From an uncultured Phascolarctobacterium sp. (GTDB lineage: Bacteria; Bacillota; Negativicutes; Acidaminococcales; Acidaminococcaceae): 64,000 nucleotides of DNA. The stretch is taken from the NCBI RefSeq assembly GCF_900753045.1, contig NZ_CAADXO010000030.1, positions 14,787 through 78,786 of the forward strand, read 5' to 3'. Below the pieces are notes generated by a model, which was not told the origin of the DNA, ran no database searches, and was given only the letters and a program-made list of their open reading frames with translations. Position 1 is the first letter of the stretch. Each line of letters begins with the position of its first letter. Below are positions 24,871 to 34,738 of this stretch, in pieces. Made by a program: the position numbers and the translations under genes.

Positions 24871-26241
24871 TCAGCTCCTTGTGAGCAGGGTAACGCACTC
24901 CACATGGCTCGTCATCGGGAACATATCCACCGGCTGCGCCACAATCGTCTTATACCCATGCTGCTCCATAAACGCCAAATCACGTGCCAAGGACGCAGGG
25001 TTGCAGGACACATAGACAACGCGCTCAGGCTGTACCTTGGCAATCGCAGCCAGCACCTTCTGCTCGCAGCCCGCACGCGGAGGATCCACCACCACAACGT
25101 CCGGACACACGCCGCCGGCCAGCAGCTTCGGCAGCTCTACCGCAGCATCACCGCAGATAAATTCCGCATTAGCACATTTATTCTCTTCAGCATTTTTCTT
25201 GGCGTTTTCAATCGCAGGTGCCACAATCTCAATACCGTAAACCTGTTTGGCGTGACGCGCAAGATACAACGAAATCGTACCTGTACCGCAGTAAACGTCC
25301 ACCACTGTTTCCTTGCCGCTCAGCGCCGCAAACTCCAACGCCTTGTTATACAGCTTTTCTGCCTGCTCGCTGTTCACCTGGAAGAAGGCCTGCGCGGAAA
25401 TATGGAAGCTCAGGCTGCCCAGGCTGTCCTTAATCGATTCCGGTCCGTAAAGCACACGAGTTTTGCTGCCCATGACCACGTTCGTCTGTTTTTTGTTGAT
25501 GTTCTGCACCACGCTCACAAGTCCTGGAACATGGCGTTTCAGCCATTCAATGAGCACGCCGCGGTGCGGAATGTCATAGCCGGAGGTAATGATAACCGCC
25601 ATCACCTCGCCGCTGTGTACGCCAACACGTCCCATAATATGGCGCACGAGTCCCTTGCCTGTCTTTTCGTCATAAGCGCTGATGTTATAATGCTGCATCC
25701 AGGTACGCACCGTTTTCATAATCGCATTGTTCGCCTCTTTGGAAATCATGCAGGCATCCGTATCTACAACGCTGTGCGTTGCCGTCGCATAACAGCCTAT
25801 ATGCAGCACGCCTTCAGCGTCCGCTGCCGCTGGGAACTGCATCTTATTGCGGTAGCTCCACGGCTCCACCGCCCCCAACACCGGCAATGCCTTTAAGTCC
25901 AGATGTCCGATTCTGGTAAGCGCATCCTGCACCTGCTGACGCTTGCATTCCAGCTGTCCCTTGTAGCTCAAATGCTGCAGCTGACAGCCACCGCATTCCT
26001 TGTACACCGGGCACGCAGGCTCCACACGCTCGGCAGATGCCTTGACAATCTCTTCCAAGGCACCGATGGCATAGCTTTTCTTCACCAGCGTAATTGTTAC
26101 GCGCACCTCTTCCTCCGGCAGCGCACTTTTGACAAAGACTGTAAAGCCTTCGTACTTGCCAACGCCTTCACCGCTGCTGCCGAGACCGTTGACAGTTAAC
26201 GTAATATTATCTCCCTGTTTTACAGGAATTATCTGCTTCAT
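24871..26241 (-). CDS. rlmD: 23S rRNA (uracil-5-)-methyltransferase, RlmD/RumA type
   Basis: A SAM-dependent m5U methyltransferase. An N-terminal TRAM domain (about residues 5-62) is followed by the Fe-S cysteines CPVYKECGGCQ and a fourth in DTDACMISKE. The SAM motif is VVDVYCGTGTISLYLA, and VVVDPPRAGCEQKV plus the catalytic cysteine in YVSCNPASLARDL complete the pattern. Length is 456 residues. Low-GC Firmicutes often have an RlmCD-type enzyme modifying both U747 and U1939, so the exact target is uncertain. It stands alone. Confidence 0.93.
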   Translation of the reverse strand: MKQIIPVKQGDNITLTVNGLGSSGEGVGKYEGFTVFVKSALPEEEVRVTITLVKKSYAIGALEEIVKASAERVEPACPVYKECGGCQLQHLSYKGQLECKRQQVQDALTRIGHLDLKALPVLGAVEPWSYRNKMQFPAAADAEGVLHIGCYATATHSVVDTDACMISKEANNAIMKTVRTWMQHYNISAYDEKTGKGLVRHIMGRVGVHSGEVMAVIITSGYDIPHRGVLIEWLKRHVPGLVSVVQNINKKQTNVVMGSKTRVLYGPESIKDSLGSLSFHISAQAFFQVNSEQAEKLYNKALEFAALSGKETVVDVYCGTGTISLYLARHAKQVYGIEIVAPAIENAKKNAEENKCANAEFICGDAAVELPKLLAGGVCPDVVVVDPPRAGCEQKVLAAIAKVQPERVVYVSCNPASLARDLAFMEQHGYKTIVAQPVDMFPMTSHVECVTLLTRS

Positions 26242-26522
26242 ATATTTCCACCTGACCTTTTCGATTTTATTGTATATATATCTAATTATATCACAAAAAC
26301 AGCCTGCAAAGAAACAGCAGCATGCTAAGATAATGCTTTACATCAATTCAGCAACTTACATAACACTAAAATATCACTTTGCATTTTTTCTGTGATTGTG
26401 AGAAGTGTGCAACATTTTCCGTTAAACTATATACTTTGCATACAACATAAGCTATAATTAAGTTAGGGACATTGAGTTTCCGGGTCTATAAAGGTTTTAT
26501 TTTGCGAAAGGAGCGATGCACA

Positions 26523-26903
26523 ATGGCAGTAAAATTTTTGAAATGCAGTATTTGCGGTAATATCGTCGGCCTGATTCACGACGGCGGCGGTGAGCTTGTC
26601 TGCTGCGGTAAGCCCATGCAGGAGCTTGTTGCCAACACCGAGGACGCAGCGCAGGAAAAACATGTACCGGTTATTACCGTTAACGGCAACACAGTGCGTG
26701 TAGCTGTAGGCAGCGTAGAGCATCCCATGATTGAAAAGCACTACATCCAATGGATTTATCTGCAGACAACCCACGGCGGACAGCGCTATATCTTAAAGCC
26801 GGGTGACAAGCCGGAGGCTGTTTTCGCTCTTGCTGAAGGTGCAGCTCCGCTCGCCGCTTATGCTTATTGCAATCTGCACGGATTGTGGGCGGCAAAGCTG
26901 TAA
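26523..26903 (+). CDS. dfx: Desulfoferrodoxin (superoxide reductase)
   Basis: Reduces superoxide to peroxide in anaerobes. Residues 1-37 form the desulforedoxin-type domain with FLKCSICGNI and a CC pair in LVCCGKPM. The catalytic domain follows, with the expected iron ligands: His in EKHVPVI, His in VEHPM, His in EKHYIQW, and Cys and His in YCNLHGLW. The lysine of EKHVP is the conserved catalytic lysine. ATG at 26523 has AAGGAG nine bases upstream; the frame extends further back but without a ribosome site. It is a single-gene unit with a strong terminator. Confidence 0.95.
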   Translation: MAVKFLKCSICGNIVGLIHDGGGELVCCGKPMQELVANTEDAAQEKHVPVITVNGNTVRVAVGSVEHPMIEKHYIQWIYLQTTHGGQRYILKPGDKPEAVFALAEGAAPLAAYAYCNLHGLWAAKL

Positions 26904-26942
26904 CAGCTGACGCCTTATATTCATAAAACACTTCTTTTCTCA

Positions 26943-26983
26943 GTATCGGAGTCCCGACTGATAACGGTCAGGGGCTCCGATAC
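26943..26983 (+). terminator. Terminator of the desulfoferrodoxin gene
   Basis: Arms GTATCGGAG and CTCCGATAC, an inner CCCGAC/GTCAGGG stem, and six T residues after the stem. Confidence 0.9.
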
Positions 26984-27011
26984 TTTTTTATTGCCTGAAA
27001 GCTAAAAATAA

Positions 27012-27057
27012 AACCGGCCTCCGACAGCTATATGTAATAGCATATCCGAGACCGGTT
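27012..27057 (-). terminator. Terminator of the glyQS operon
   Basis: Outer arms AACCGG and CCGGTT with an inner TATATG/CATATC pairing. On the minus strand a T-rich stretch (TTTTATTTTTAG) follows. Confidence 0.7.
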
Positions 27058-27130
27058 AAATTACAAAAACAATCACGCGAGGCTTATGGTCTTAAGCCCC
27101 AAAGGCTGTTCAAAAAGCACAGCGGGAGAA

Positions 27131-27349
27131 TTATTTTTCTACCCACAGGCCTTTTTCGTCTTTTTTGTAGCCGGCAAATTCGATTGCCAGCGCAGCCATA
27201 ACCTTGGTTGCGTCCTTAATCTGTACGTTCAGCTCTTCTGCGCGGATGAAATCATCGTGGCACATTTCGCTGGGGTTTTTGCCGGTGAGCAAAACGTATT
27301 CGTTCTGCATTTCTACAAGTGCTTTTGCTTCTGCATTAAATTGTTCCAT
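27131..27349 (-). CDS. Small helical protein downstream of glyS (72 aa)
   Basis: I do not recognise the family. The protein is predicted mostly helical, starts MEQFNAEAKALVEMQNEYV and ends KDEKGLWVEK. AGGAG precedes the ATG at good spacing. It lies 24 bases after glyS and before the operon terminator, so it is transcribed under the glyQS T-box. A housekeeping or regulatory link to glycine charging is possible but unproven. Confidence 0.7.
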   Translation of the reverse strand: MEQFNAEAKALVEMQNEYVLLTGKNPSEMCHDDFIRAEELNVQIKDATKVMAALAIEFAGYKKDEKGLWVEK

Positions 27350-27373
27350 TAGACTAAATCTCCTTAGCTTTTA

Positions 27374-29545
27374 TTATTGTACGATAACGCTCAGGTCACC
27401 TACAGCATGGGTAATATCCTTAACTGCTGCCAAAAGTGCCAGACGGTTGTTCTTCACGCGAACGTCCTCGTCCATAACCATAACGTCTTCGAAGAATTTG
27501 TTGATCGGGTCAACCAGCTTAACTGCTTCAGCCAGAACTGCAGCATAGTCATACTTGGTTGCTGCAACCAGCACTTCCTTGCTGGCTGCCATAGCAGCAT
27601 TGTGCAGAGCACCTTCGGCTTCAACTGCGAAGAGCTGCGGGTTGATAGCGGATTCCTCTTCAATCTTCTTGCACAGGTTAGCAACACGGGTTGCAGCCTG
27701 AATCAGTGCCGGAGCTTCTGCGGAAGCAACGAAGCTGTTCAGAGCCTTAGCACGGGCAACGAGATCGGTGAAGTCGTCGTTCATCTGGTCAGCCAGAACT
27801 GCGTCAACTACGTCATAACGGATGCCCTGATCCATCAGCATGTTGCGCAGGCGCTGTTTCATGAACTCAGCAATCTGCGGTACGAGCTTTTTGGTGTCCT
27901 CTGCCGGAATGTTCAGCAGGTACAGAGCGCCGGCGATAACCTTGTACAGGGATACATGGTAGTTGCCGTCCAGCAGAATGTTGATAATGCCCAGAGCCTG
28001 ACGGCGCAGTGCATACGGATCCTGAGAGCCGGTCGGAGCCAGACCGCGGCTGAAGGTAGCGCAGATGTTGTCCAGTTTGTCGGCAATACCGGTCAGACGG
28101 CCGATATCGGTAGTCGGCAGCTCGTCACCGGCAAAGCGCGGCAGATAATGCTCGTAAATGCCCAGTGCAACCTCGGGAGCTTCACCGTCGAGCTTAGCAT
28201 ATTCGCGGCCCATAACGCCCTGCAGCTCAGTGAATTCGATAACCATGCCGGTTACCAGGTCGCATTTACACAGCAGTGCAGTGCGCTCCAGCTTTTCTTT
28301 ATCAACCTTGGCATTGATAGCCATAGCTAGCATATCAACAGCCTGTACCAGACGTTTGCTCTTATCATTCATATTGCCCAGGCCTTCCTGGAAGGAAACG
28401 GTTTTGAGTTTTTCCAGACGGTCAGCCAGAGTTTGTTTTCTGTCTTCGTTGAAGAAGAATTCAGCGTCGCTCAGACGTGCACGCAGTACGCGCTCGTTAC
28501 CGTGAGCAACAATTTCCAGATGCTCCTTGCCGCCGTTGCGTACGGTGATGAACTTGTTCAGCAGAGAGCCGTCCTCTGCCAGTACCGGGAAATAACGCTG
28601 ATGCTCGCGCATCGGGGTGATGATGCATTCCTTCGGCAGTGCGAGGAATTTCTCTTCGAATTTGCCGCACAAAGCAGTCGGCCATTCTACCAGATAGTTT
28701 ACTTCCTCCAGCAGGTCTTCATTGATTTCTGCATGACCGCCTTCGGCAATTGCCAGGTCAGTAACCTGTTGACGAATCAGCTCACGGCGAGCGTCCTGGT
28801 CAACCATTACATAGTTGTCATACATAACCTTTTCATAGGAATCAGCATCAGGGATTTCTACAGCGCCGATGGTGCCTATAGCAGCAGAAGCTACAGCGTT
28901 CTTAGCCTTACTCTTTACGGTGTCGAACAAAGCCTTGGCAGCATCGCCGATGGACTCATGAGCTTTAGCGTTATCCAGTGCGGAAGGACGCAGGAAGCGG
29001 TGACCGCGGCTGAATTTGCCGGATTTTACGCCGGTAATTTCAACAGGGATAACTTCATCGCCGAACAGTGCAACCAGCCAACGAATCGGACGGACGAATT
29101 TGAATTCATGATCTGCCCAACGCATGTTTTTCGGGAAGTTCAGGCTGGTGAGGATATCAGTCAGCAGGCCCGGCAGCAAATCCTTAACCGGTTGGCCTGC
29201 CAGATGCTTAACAGCATATACATAATCATCGCGAACAACGAGCTCTTTTACGTCAACGCCTTGGCCGCGAGCAAAGCCGATAGCTGCTTTGGAAGGAGCG
29301 CCGCTTACGAAAGCGATTTTTGCGGAAGGACCTTTAGCCTCAACAGTGCTGTCCTCCTGAGCCTCGGCAACGCCGCTGGCAATGAAGGTCATACGGCGGG
29401 GAGTGCCATAGGTTTTAACTGCTTCGAAGGGAATACGCAGCTCAGTCATTTTCTTTTCTGCCAAATCCTTTAATTGTGCCAGAATGGCAGGCATAAATTT
29501 CGCAGGAATCTCTTCTGTACCGATTTCAAAAAGTAATTTTTCCAT
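27374..29545 (-). CDS. glyS: Glycine-tRNA ligase beta subunit
   Basis: The tRNA-binding subunit of the bacterial alpha2-beta2 glycyl-tRNA synthetase. It begins LLFEIGTEEIPAKFMPAIL, the conserved start of GlyS, and contains GRHRFLRP-like RGHRFLRPSAL and MREHQRYFPVL. The C-terminal anticodon-binding DALR-like region is present. Length is 723 residues, as expected. Its start codon overlaps the glyQ stop (TAATG). Confidence 0.97.
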   Translation of the reverse strand: MEKLLFEIGTEEIPAKFMPAILAQLKDLAEKKMTELRIPFEAVKTYGTPRRMTFIASGVAEAQEDSTVEAKGPSAKIAFVSGAPSKAAIGFARGQGVDVKELVVRDDYVYAVKHLAGQPVKDLLPGLLTDILTSLNFPKNMRWADHEFKFVRPIRWLVALFGDEVIPVEITGVKSGKFSRGHRFLRPSALDNAKAHESIGDAAKALFDTVKSKAKNAVASAAIGTIGAVEIPDADSYEKVMYDNYVMVDQDARRELIRQQVTDLAIAEGGHAEINEDLLEEVNYLVEWPTALCGKFEEKFLALPKECIITPMREHQRYFPVLAEDGSLLNKFITVRNGGKEHLEIVAHGNERVLRARLSDAEFFFNEDRKQTLADRLEKLKTVSFQEGLGNMNDKSKRLVQAVDMLAMAINAKVDKEKLERTALLCKCDLVTGMVIEFTELQGVMGREYAKLDGEAPEVALGIYEHYLPRFAGDELPTTDIGRLTGIADKLDNICATFSRGLAPTGSQDPYALRRQALGIINILLDGNYHVSLYKVIAGALYLLNIPAEDTKKLVPQIAEFMKQRLRNMLMDQGIRYDVVDAVLADQMNDDFTDLVARAKALNSFVASAEAPALIQAATRVANLCKKIEEESAINPQLFAVEAEGALHNAAMAASKEVLVAATKYDYAAVLAEAVKLVDPINKFFEDVMVMDEDVRVKNNRLALLAAVKDITHAVGDLSVIVQ

Positions 29546-30426
29546 TATTTATTCTCCCCTTTCTTGAGCAGCGGGAAGCCCATTTCTTCACGTTGTGCTA
29601 CATAAGCCTTTGCACACAGGCGGGCCATCGCACGTACACGGCCGATGTAGGCAGTACGTTCACTTACGCTGATTGCTCCGCGGGAATCCAGCAGGTTGAA
29701 TGCATGGGAGCATTTCAGAACGTAATCATAAGCAGGACGGATATAACCAAGCTCGATAACGCGCTTAGCTTCTGCTTCATATTTGTCAAACAGGTCAAAC
29801 AGCAGCGCGGTGTCTGCTACCTGGAAGTTGTAGAAGGATTGCTCTACCTCGTTGGTATGGAAAACATCACCGTAGGTGATGTCGCCAACCCATTGGATAT
29901 CGAATACGTTTTCTACGCCCTGGATGTACATAGCCAGACGCTCCAGACCGTACGTGATTTCAACGGTAACAGGCTTAACGTCGATGCTGCCTACCTGTTG
30001 GAAGTAGGTGAACTGGGTGATTTCCATACCATCCAGCCAAACCTCCCAGCCCAGGCCCCAAGCGCCCAAAGTCGGAGATTCCCAGTTATCTTCTACAAAG
30101 CGGATATCATGCTCCTCCTGATGAATGCCGAGCTCAGCCAGGCTCTGCAGGTACAGCTCCTGAATGTTTTCCGGAGAGGGCTTTACGATAACCTGGAACT
30201 GATGATGCTGGAACAGACGGTTCGGGTTATCACCGTAACGGCCGTCTGCCGGACGGCGGGAAGGCTCTACGTAAGCCACACGCCAGGGCTCAGGTCCGAG
30301 TACGCGTAAAAAGGTAGACGGGTTCATTGTGCCTGCGCCTTTTTCGATGTCATAGGGCTGTGCCATAATGCAGTTTTGGCCTGCCCAGAATTTTTGCAGC
30401 TTCAAAATAATTGTCTGAAAATCCAT
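29545..30426 (-). CDS. glyQ: Glycine-tRNA ligase alpha subunit
   Basis: The catalytic class II subunit that makes glycyl-adenylate. Diagnostic segments include [54 protein letters not shown] and [15 protein letters not shown] (motif 3). Length is 293 residues. It is first in the glyQ-glyS-small ORF operon and is controlled by a T-box leader. Confidence 0.97.
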   Translation of the reverse strand: MDFQTIILKLQKFWAGQNCIMAQPYDIEKGAGTMNPSTFLRVLGPEPWRVAYVEPSRRPADGRYGDNPNRLFQHHQFQVIVKPSPENIQELYLQSLAELGIHQEEHDIRFVEDNWESPTLGAWGLGWEVWLDGMEITQFTYFQQVGSIDVKPVTVEITYGLERLAMYIQGVENVFDIQWVGDITYGDVFHTNEVEQSFYNFQVADTALLFDLFDKYEAEAKRVIELGYIRPAYDYVLKCSHAFNLLDSRGAISVSERTAYIGRVRAMARLCAKAYVAQREEMGFPLLKKGENK

Positions 30427-30477
30427 GTTTTACCTCCTATATTTGTTACAAAGACGGCAATGGCAGCAGCTTTGTCC

Positions 30478-30696
30478 GAAAAAACAAAAAAGCACCCGCG
30501 TCCCCGTAACTTAAATGTTACAGGGACGGAGTGCATACAGCTCAAACTCCGCGGTTCCACCCTGCTTGACTGCAATAACTGCAGCCCGCCTCAATCAATA
30601 TACTATTACAGCTCCAAAGCGCCTTCATCTGCCTTTGCCGCCTTGCACTGTCACGGCTCGCTGAGTTTGCAGATTACTACTCTTCTTCTTAGCTTA
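30478..30696 (-). promoter_or_regulatory. T-box riboswitch of the glyQS operon
   Basis: On the minus strand the leader contains the T-box AGGGTGGAACCGCGG at 30549-30563. The T-box is followed by a terminator hairpin (30491-30534) and a T-run to 30478. The 5' part, about 30600-30696, can form stem I. GGC at 30621-30623, just after GAA, is the likely glycine specifier. Uncharged tRNA-Gly should pair with the specifier and T-box and favour read-through. The T-box is certain; the specifier position is inferred from spacing. Confidence 0.93.
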
Positions 30697-30702
30697 ACTG
30701 TT

Positions 30703-30731
30703 AGTATATAAAATGCTGCGCTATTTGTCAA
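30703..30731 (-). promoter_or_regulatory. Promoter of the glyQS operon
   Basis: Perfect TTGACA (30726-30731) and TATACT (30703-30708) on the minus strand with a 17-base spacer, about 10 bases before the expected start of the T-box leader. Confidence 0.8.
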
Positions 30732-30800
30732 GAGCGGTAAGTAATTTTGTAAATACCACTCACAAAAATGTATCGTTACTATTAGCTTTCACCATAACAA

Positions 30801-30830
30801 AATGCCCCCACGCGAACGCGCAGAGGCATT
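30801..30830 (-). terminator. Terminator of the rbs operon
   Basis: Arms AATGCC and GGCATT, with inner CGCG/CGCG pairing, beyond the rbsB stop. TTTTGTTATGG follows on the minus strand. Confidence 0.75.
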
Positions 30831-30870
30831 ATTGCTTCAAGTTGTCAGGTTAATATAAATTAAGCGGCTA

Positions 30871-31785
30871 TTATTTCTTTTCGATGAGCTTCAGCGGAGC
30901 AGAAATCTTAGCTTCTACTTTTTCGCCTTTAGCAGCCTTAACAGCTACTTCCAGACCTTGCTGGCCCATGATTTCCGGCTGTTGAGCGATAGTAGCGCTC
31001 ATAGCGCCGCTTTCTACAGCCTTTACGCCGTCAGCAGTGCCGTCAAAGCCAACGATGAAGATTTGCTTGCCAGCACTCTTAGCAGCTTCGATTGCACCCA
31101 AAGCCATTTCGTCGTTCTGAGCGAAAATAGCTTTGATGTCCGGGTTAGCCTGCAGCATGTTTTCTGCTACAGTCAGGCCCTTGCTGCGGTCAAATTCAGC
31201 AGTCTGTTTAGCAACAACGGTCAGCTTGCTGTCAGCCAGCTTGTGGAAGCCTTCGCCGCGTTCACGGGAAGCGCTGGCACCGGGGATACCCTCCAGCTCA
31301 GCAACCTTAACCTTTTCGCCCAGCTTTTTGATAATGTAATCAGCAGCCATTTCGCCGCCTTTTACGTTATCGGAAGCAACCAGGCATGCTACATCACCCT
31401 GGTTAGCACTGCGGTCGAGGCAGATAACAGGGATGTTAGCCTTGTTGGCAGCCTTTACGGATGTAGAAATTGCATCAGAGTCAACAGGGTTAACCAGCAG
31501 AACGCTGATGTTTTGCTGCAGCAGGTCAGCAATATCATTAGCCTGCTTTGCAGGATCGTTCTGAGCGTCAACAACCTTTACAGTTACGCCCAGCTCCTTA
31601 GCCTTAGCTTCTACGCCTTTAGCCAGGGAAACGAAGAACGGATTGTTTTGAGTGGATACGGAGAAGCCAACGGTGATTTTCTTATCGTTGCCTTTTGCAG
31701 CATCCTTCTTGTCGCTGCCGCCGCAGCCGACAATCATCATAGCCATTGCTACAATGCAGGTTAATACCAATAAAATTTTTTTCAT
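30871..31785 (-). CDS. rbsB: D-ribose-binding lipoprotein
   Basis: The substrate-binding component of the ribose ABC transporter. A lipoprotein signal ends at MIVGC. The mature part contains VNPVDSDAISTSVKAANKA, ICLDRSANQG, AIFAQNDEMALGA and FDGTADGVKAV, all close to RbsB. Length is 304 residues. It is last in rbsKDACB, 106 bases after rbsC. The usual outer-membrane passage in a diderm is not addressed by any gene here. Confidence 0.94.
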   Translation of the reverse strand: MKKILLVLTCIVAMAMMIVGCGGSDKKDAAKGNDKKITVGFSVSTQNNPFFVSLAKGVEAKAKELGVTVKVVDAQNDPAKQANDIADLLQQNISVLLVNPVDSDAISTSVKAANKANIPVICLDRSANQGDVACLVASDNVKGGEMAADYIIKKLGEKVKVAELEGIPGASASRERGEGFHKLADSKLTVVAKQTAEFDRSKGLTVAENMLQANPDIKAIFAQNDEMALGAIEAAKSAGKQIFIVGFDGTADGVKAVESGAMSATIAQQPEIMGQQGLEVAVKAAKGEKVEAKISAPLKLIEKK

Positions 31786-31891
31786 GTGAGAAAATACCTC
31801 CCGGAATTAGAAATTACTATGCGGACAAAAACTTGAATTAAGCAGACTGCGGCTGAAAAGCACTGGATGGTGCTTTACGTCCGCATCACGC

Positions 31892-32821
31892 TTAGTTTTT
31901 CTTTCTGTCCATCAGCACAGCCAGCAAAATTACAATACCTTTGACAACTTGTTGGTAAAAGCTGGATACGTTTAAGATATTCAGACCATTGTTCAGAGTG
32001 CCGATAATCAGCGCACCGATAATGGTACCGAAGATGCGGCCCTTACCGCCGGAAAGACTGGTGCCGCCCAATACTACAGCTGCGATAGCATCCAGCTCAT
32101 AGCCGGTACCGGCAGTAGGCTGAGCACTGTTCAGACGGCTGGTAAGAATAGCGCCTGCCATACCGCAAAGGAAACCAGTTACGGTATAAGCAAATATTTT
32201 AATGCGGTTGATTTTGATACCTGCAATGAAGGAAACCTTCTCATTACCGCCGACAGCATAGGTTTTGCGTCCCAGCGGAGTTTTGTGCAGGATGAACCAC
32301 AAAATGAAAAACATAATCAACATCATAATGGCAGGAACCGGCAGACCGGCAACATACCCCTGGCCGAATTCAAGGAAGCGGTCATCCTCAGACAGGCTGC
32401 TGATAGGGTTGCCGTTGGTATATACCAAAGTCAGGCCACGGAAAATGGTCATGGTCGCCAGGGTTGCGATAAAGGGCGCCACCTTGCCGTAGGTAATTAC
32501 CAGGCCGTTGACACTGCCCAGTGCAGCACCGATGAGGCAGGCCAGCACGATACCGAATACAGGATCCATACCGCCCTTGATAAAGCTGCCCATGAGTGCG
32601 CTGGAAAGCGCCAGAATACTGCCGACGGACAAATCAATACCGCCGGTTAAGATAACAAAGGTCATGCCAAAGGAAATTAAGGCATTGATAGAAACCTGAC
32701 GCAGCAGGTTTTTCAAGTTGCTGGGATCGATAAAGCTGCTGTTAAGGCAGGAAATGACCACAAACAACACAATAAGTCCGATTATGGAACCGGATTTTTT
32801 CAAGATTGCTTTTACATCCAT
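31892..32821 (-). CDS. rbsC: Ribose ABC transporter permease
   Basis: Integral membrane permease of the BPD_transp_2 type with about ten hydrophobic segments. Diagnostic parts are FVILTGGIDLSVGSILAL, NGLVITYGKVAPFIATL and AAVVLGGTSLSGGKGRI, the last being the ATPase-contacting loop. Length is 309 residues. It lies five bases after rbsA. Confidence 0.95.
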   Translation of the reverse strand: MDVKAILKKSGSIIGLIVLFVVISCLNSSFIDPSNLKNLLRQVSINALISFGMTFVILTGGIDLSVGSILALSSALMGSFIKGGMDPVFGIVLACLIGAALGSVNGLVITYGKVAPFIATLATMTIFRGLTLVYTNGNPISSLSEDDRFLEFGQGYVAGLPVPAIMMLIMFFILWFILHKTPLGRKTYAVGGNEKVSFIAGIKINRIKIFAYTVTGFLCGMAGAILTSRLNSAQPTAGTGYELDAIAAVVLGGTSLSGGKGRIFGTIIGALIIGTLNNGLNILNVSSFYQQVVKGIVILLAVLMDRKKN

Positions 32822-32826
32822 TATTT

Positions 32827-34308
32827 TTATTGCCCTCCCGTTGCAAGTGTCATAATTTTTTCCTGGTCTGCTTCATCGTGCAGCAGCTCGCCGGCAATGC
32901 GGCCTTCGTGAACGACGACGATGCGGTCGCTCATGCCCAATACCTCCGGCAGCTCCGAAGAAACCATAATAATCGAAACGCCACTTGCAGTAAGCTCGTT
33001 CATCAGCTCATATATATCGCGTTTTGCACCTACGTCGATACCACGGGTAGGCTCATCCATAATAATGACCTCCGGGTGCCTGCCAACCCATTTGGCAATA
33101 ACCACCTTCTGCTGGTTACCGCCGGACAACGCACCGGCCTCAAGGTCCAGGCTGCTGGTCTTTACGCCCAGCTTTTTTGCCATTTTATCGGCAAAATTAT
33201 TAAGAACATTAAAATTGATGACACCGCTTTTGGCAAAGCTGTCAACACTCGGCAGAGCAATGTTGCGCAAAATGGAGAAGTCCAGAATCAGGCCCTCTGT
33301 TTTGCGGTTTTCGGTTACGAAGCCCAATCCTGCCTTAATAGCATCCTCAGGCTTGGTAATCTTCAAAGGCTCGCCCTTGAAAACCAGCTCGCCGCCTGCA
33401 TGAGGATCAACGCCGAAAACGGCGCGCATGATTTCGGTACGGCCGCTGCCCATAAGGCCGGCAAAACCCAAAATCTCGCCCTTGCGCAGATTAAAGTTAA
33501 TATCATGGAAAACTCCCGGCTGTTCAAAGTGCTTAACCTCCAGCAGCACCTCGCCCGGCTTATTGCGGCGGTCGGGATAAAATTCCGTAATGGAGCGTCC
33601 TACCATATCGCGGACAATCTGCTCCATACTGTATTCCTTAACAGGCTTGGTTGCAACGGATACGCCGTCACGCATAACGGTAATCGTGTCGCAGTTCTGT
33701 GTAACCTCTTCCATACGGTGCGAAATATACACCATTGCTACACCGCGTTTTTTCAGAGAGCGCATAACCTCAAAGAGCTTTTCTGTTTCTCTTTCGGTCA
33801 GCGCCGCCGTAGGCTCGTCCATAATAACAACCTTGGCATCCAGCAGAAGGTTACGGACGATTTCCGTCATCTGCTGCTGTCCTACCGAGCATTCGCCGGC
33901 TTCCATATCCAGTGGCAGCTCAATTTCAATTTCACGGCATTTCTGCTCTGCCATAGCACGCATAGCCTTAAAATCCAGGATACCCATGCCGTTGGTTACG
34001 CTGTGCATCAAAAACAGGTTTTCCAGAATGCTCAGGTTCGGCCAGATATTCAGCTCCTGATGGATGAAGGCGATGCCGTAAGCTTCTGCCTCCAGAGGAT
34101 TTTTGAAGCTGATTTCCTTGCCGTCGACAAAAATCTGTCCCTTATCCTGCTTGTGAATACCCGTCAGGATATTCATCAGTGTTGATTTGCCGGCACCGTT
34201 TTCACCCATCAGAGCGTGTACCTCACCGCTTTTAAGCTTTAGGTCAACACCCTTTAGCACCTCATTAGAACCAAAGGCCTTATGGATATTTCTTAATTCA
34301 ATCTCCAT
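32827..34308 (-). CDS. rbsA: Ribose ABC transporter ATPase, two-domain
   Basis: Both nucleotide-binding domains are fused. The first has Walker A GENGAGKST and signature SVGQQQM; the second has the degenerate Walker A GLMGSGRTE and signature LSGGNQQKV, with Walker B VIIMDEPTRGID. This asymmetry is normal for sugar ATPases of the RbsA/MglA group. Length is 493 residues. The position between rbsD and rbsC supports ribose specificity. Confidence 0.95.
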   Translation of the reverse strand: MEIELRNIHKAFGSNEVLKGVDLKLKSGEVHALMGENGAGKSTLMNILTGIHKQDKGQIFVDGKEISFKNPLEAEAYGIAFIHQELNIWPNLSILENLFLMHSVTNGMGILDFKAMRAMAEQKCREIEIELPLDMEAGECSVGQQQMTEIVRNLLLDAKVVIMDEPTAALTERETEKLFEVMRSLKKRGVAMVYISHRMEEVTQNCDTITVMRDGVSVATKPVKEYSMEQIVRDMVGRSITEFYPDRRNKPGEVLLEVKHFEQPGVFHDINFNLRKGEILGFAGLMGSGRTEIMRAVFGVDPHAGGELVFKGEPLKITKPEDAIKAGLGFVTENRKTEGLILDFSILRNIALPSVDSFAKSGVINFNVLNNFADKMAKKLGVKTSSLDLEAGALSGGNQQKVVIAKWVGRHPEVIIMDEPTRGIDVGAKRDIYELMNELTASGVSIIMVSSELPEVLGMSDRIVVVHEGRIAGELLHDEADQEKIMTLATGGQ

Positions 34309-34339
34309 ACTTTTCCTTATTCCTACCTTACGCTAATTT

Positions 34340-34738
34340 TTAAAAGAAAACATTGCTGTGCAGAATCACATTGGCAAAAGGAGTAATTTCGCCGGTGCGG
34401 ATAATGCATTTTGCATGCTTGGTTGCCTCCTTGAAGGCTTCGTGGTCTGCATCGATAATCCACTGCTCTTCAGTGAAAAGCTGCTTCATAGCGCTGTAGA
34501 CAGCAGGATTTCTGCCTTCCATTTCCGCTGCAATTTCTACCTTTTCGATAACCATATTCTTGGCTACTTCTTCAACAACCTCCAGGAAGGAAGGAGTTCC
34601 CGGCTTCAGAGCCAGGTCGATTTTCTGCACGCCTGCAGGCACAGGCAGACCGCAGTCACCGATAACGATAGTGTCGGTGTGACCCAAATCAGCCAACACC
34701 TTCGCAATAGAGCTGTTTAACATTCCACCCTTTTGCAT
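34340..34738 (-). CDS. rbsD: D-ribose pyranase
   Basis: Interconverts pyranose and furanose forms of ribose before phosphorylation. The catalytic histidine lies in LADLGHTDTIVIGDCGLPVP, near residues 17-36. The C-terminal TGEITPFANVIL is also conserved. Length is 132 residues. The start overlaps the rbsK stop by one base. Confidence 0.95.
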   Translation of the reverse strand: MQKGGMLNSSIAKVLADLGHTDTIVIGDCGLPVPAGVQKIDLALKPGTPSFLEVVEEVAKNMVIEKVEIAAEMEGRNPAVYSAMKQLFTEEQWIIDADHEAFKEATKHAKCIIRTGEITPFANVILHSNVFF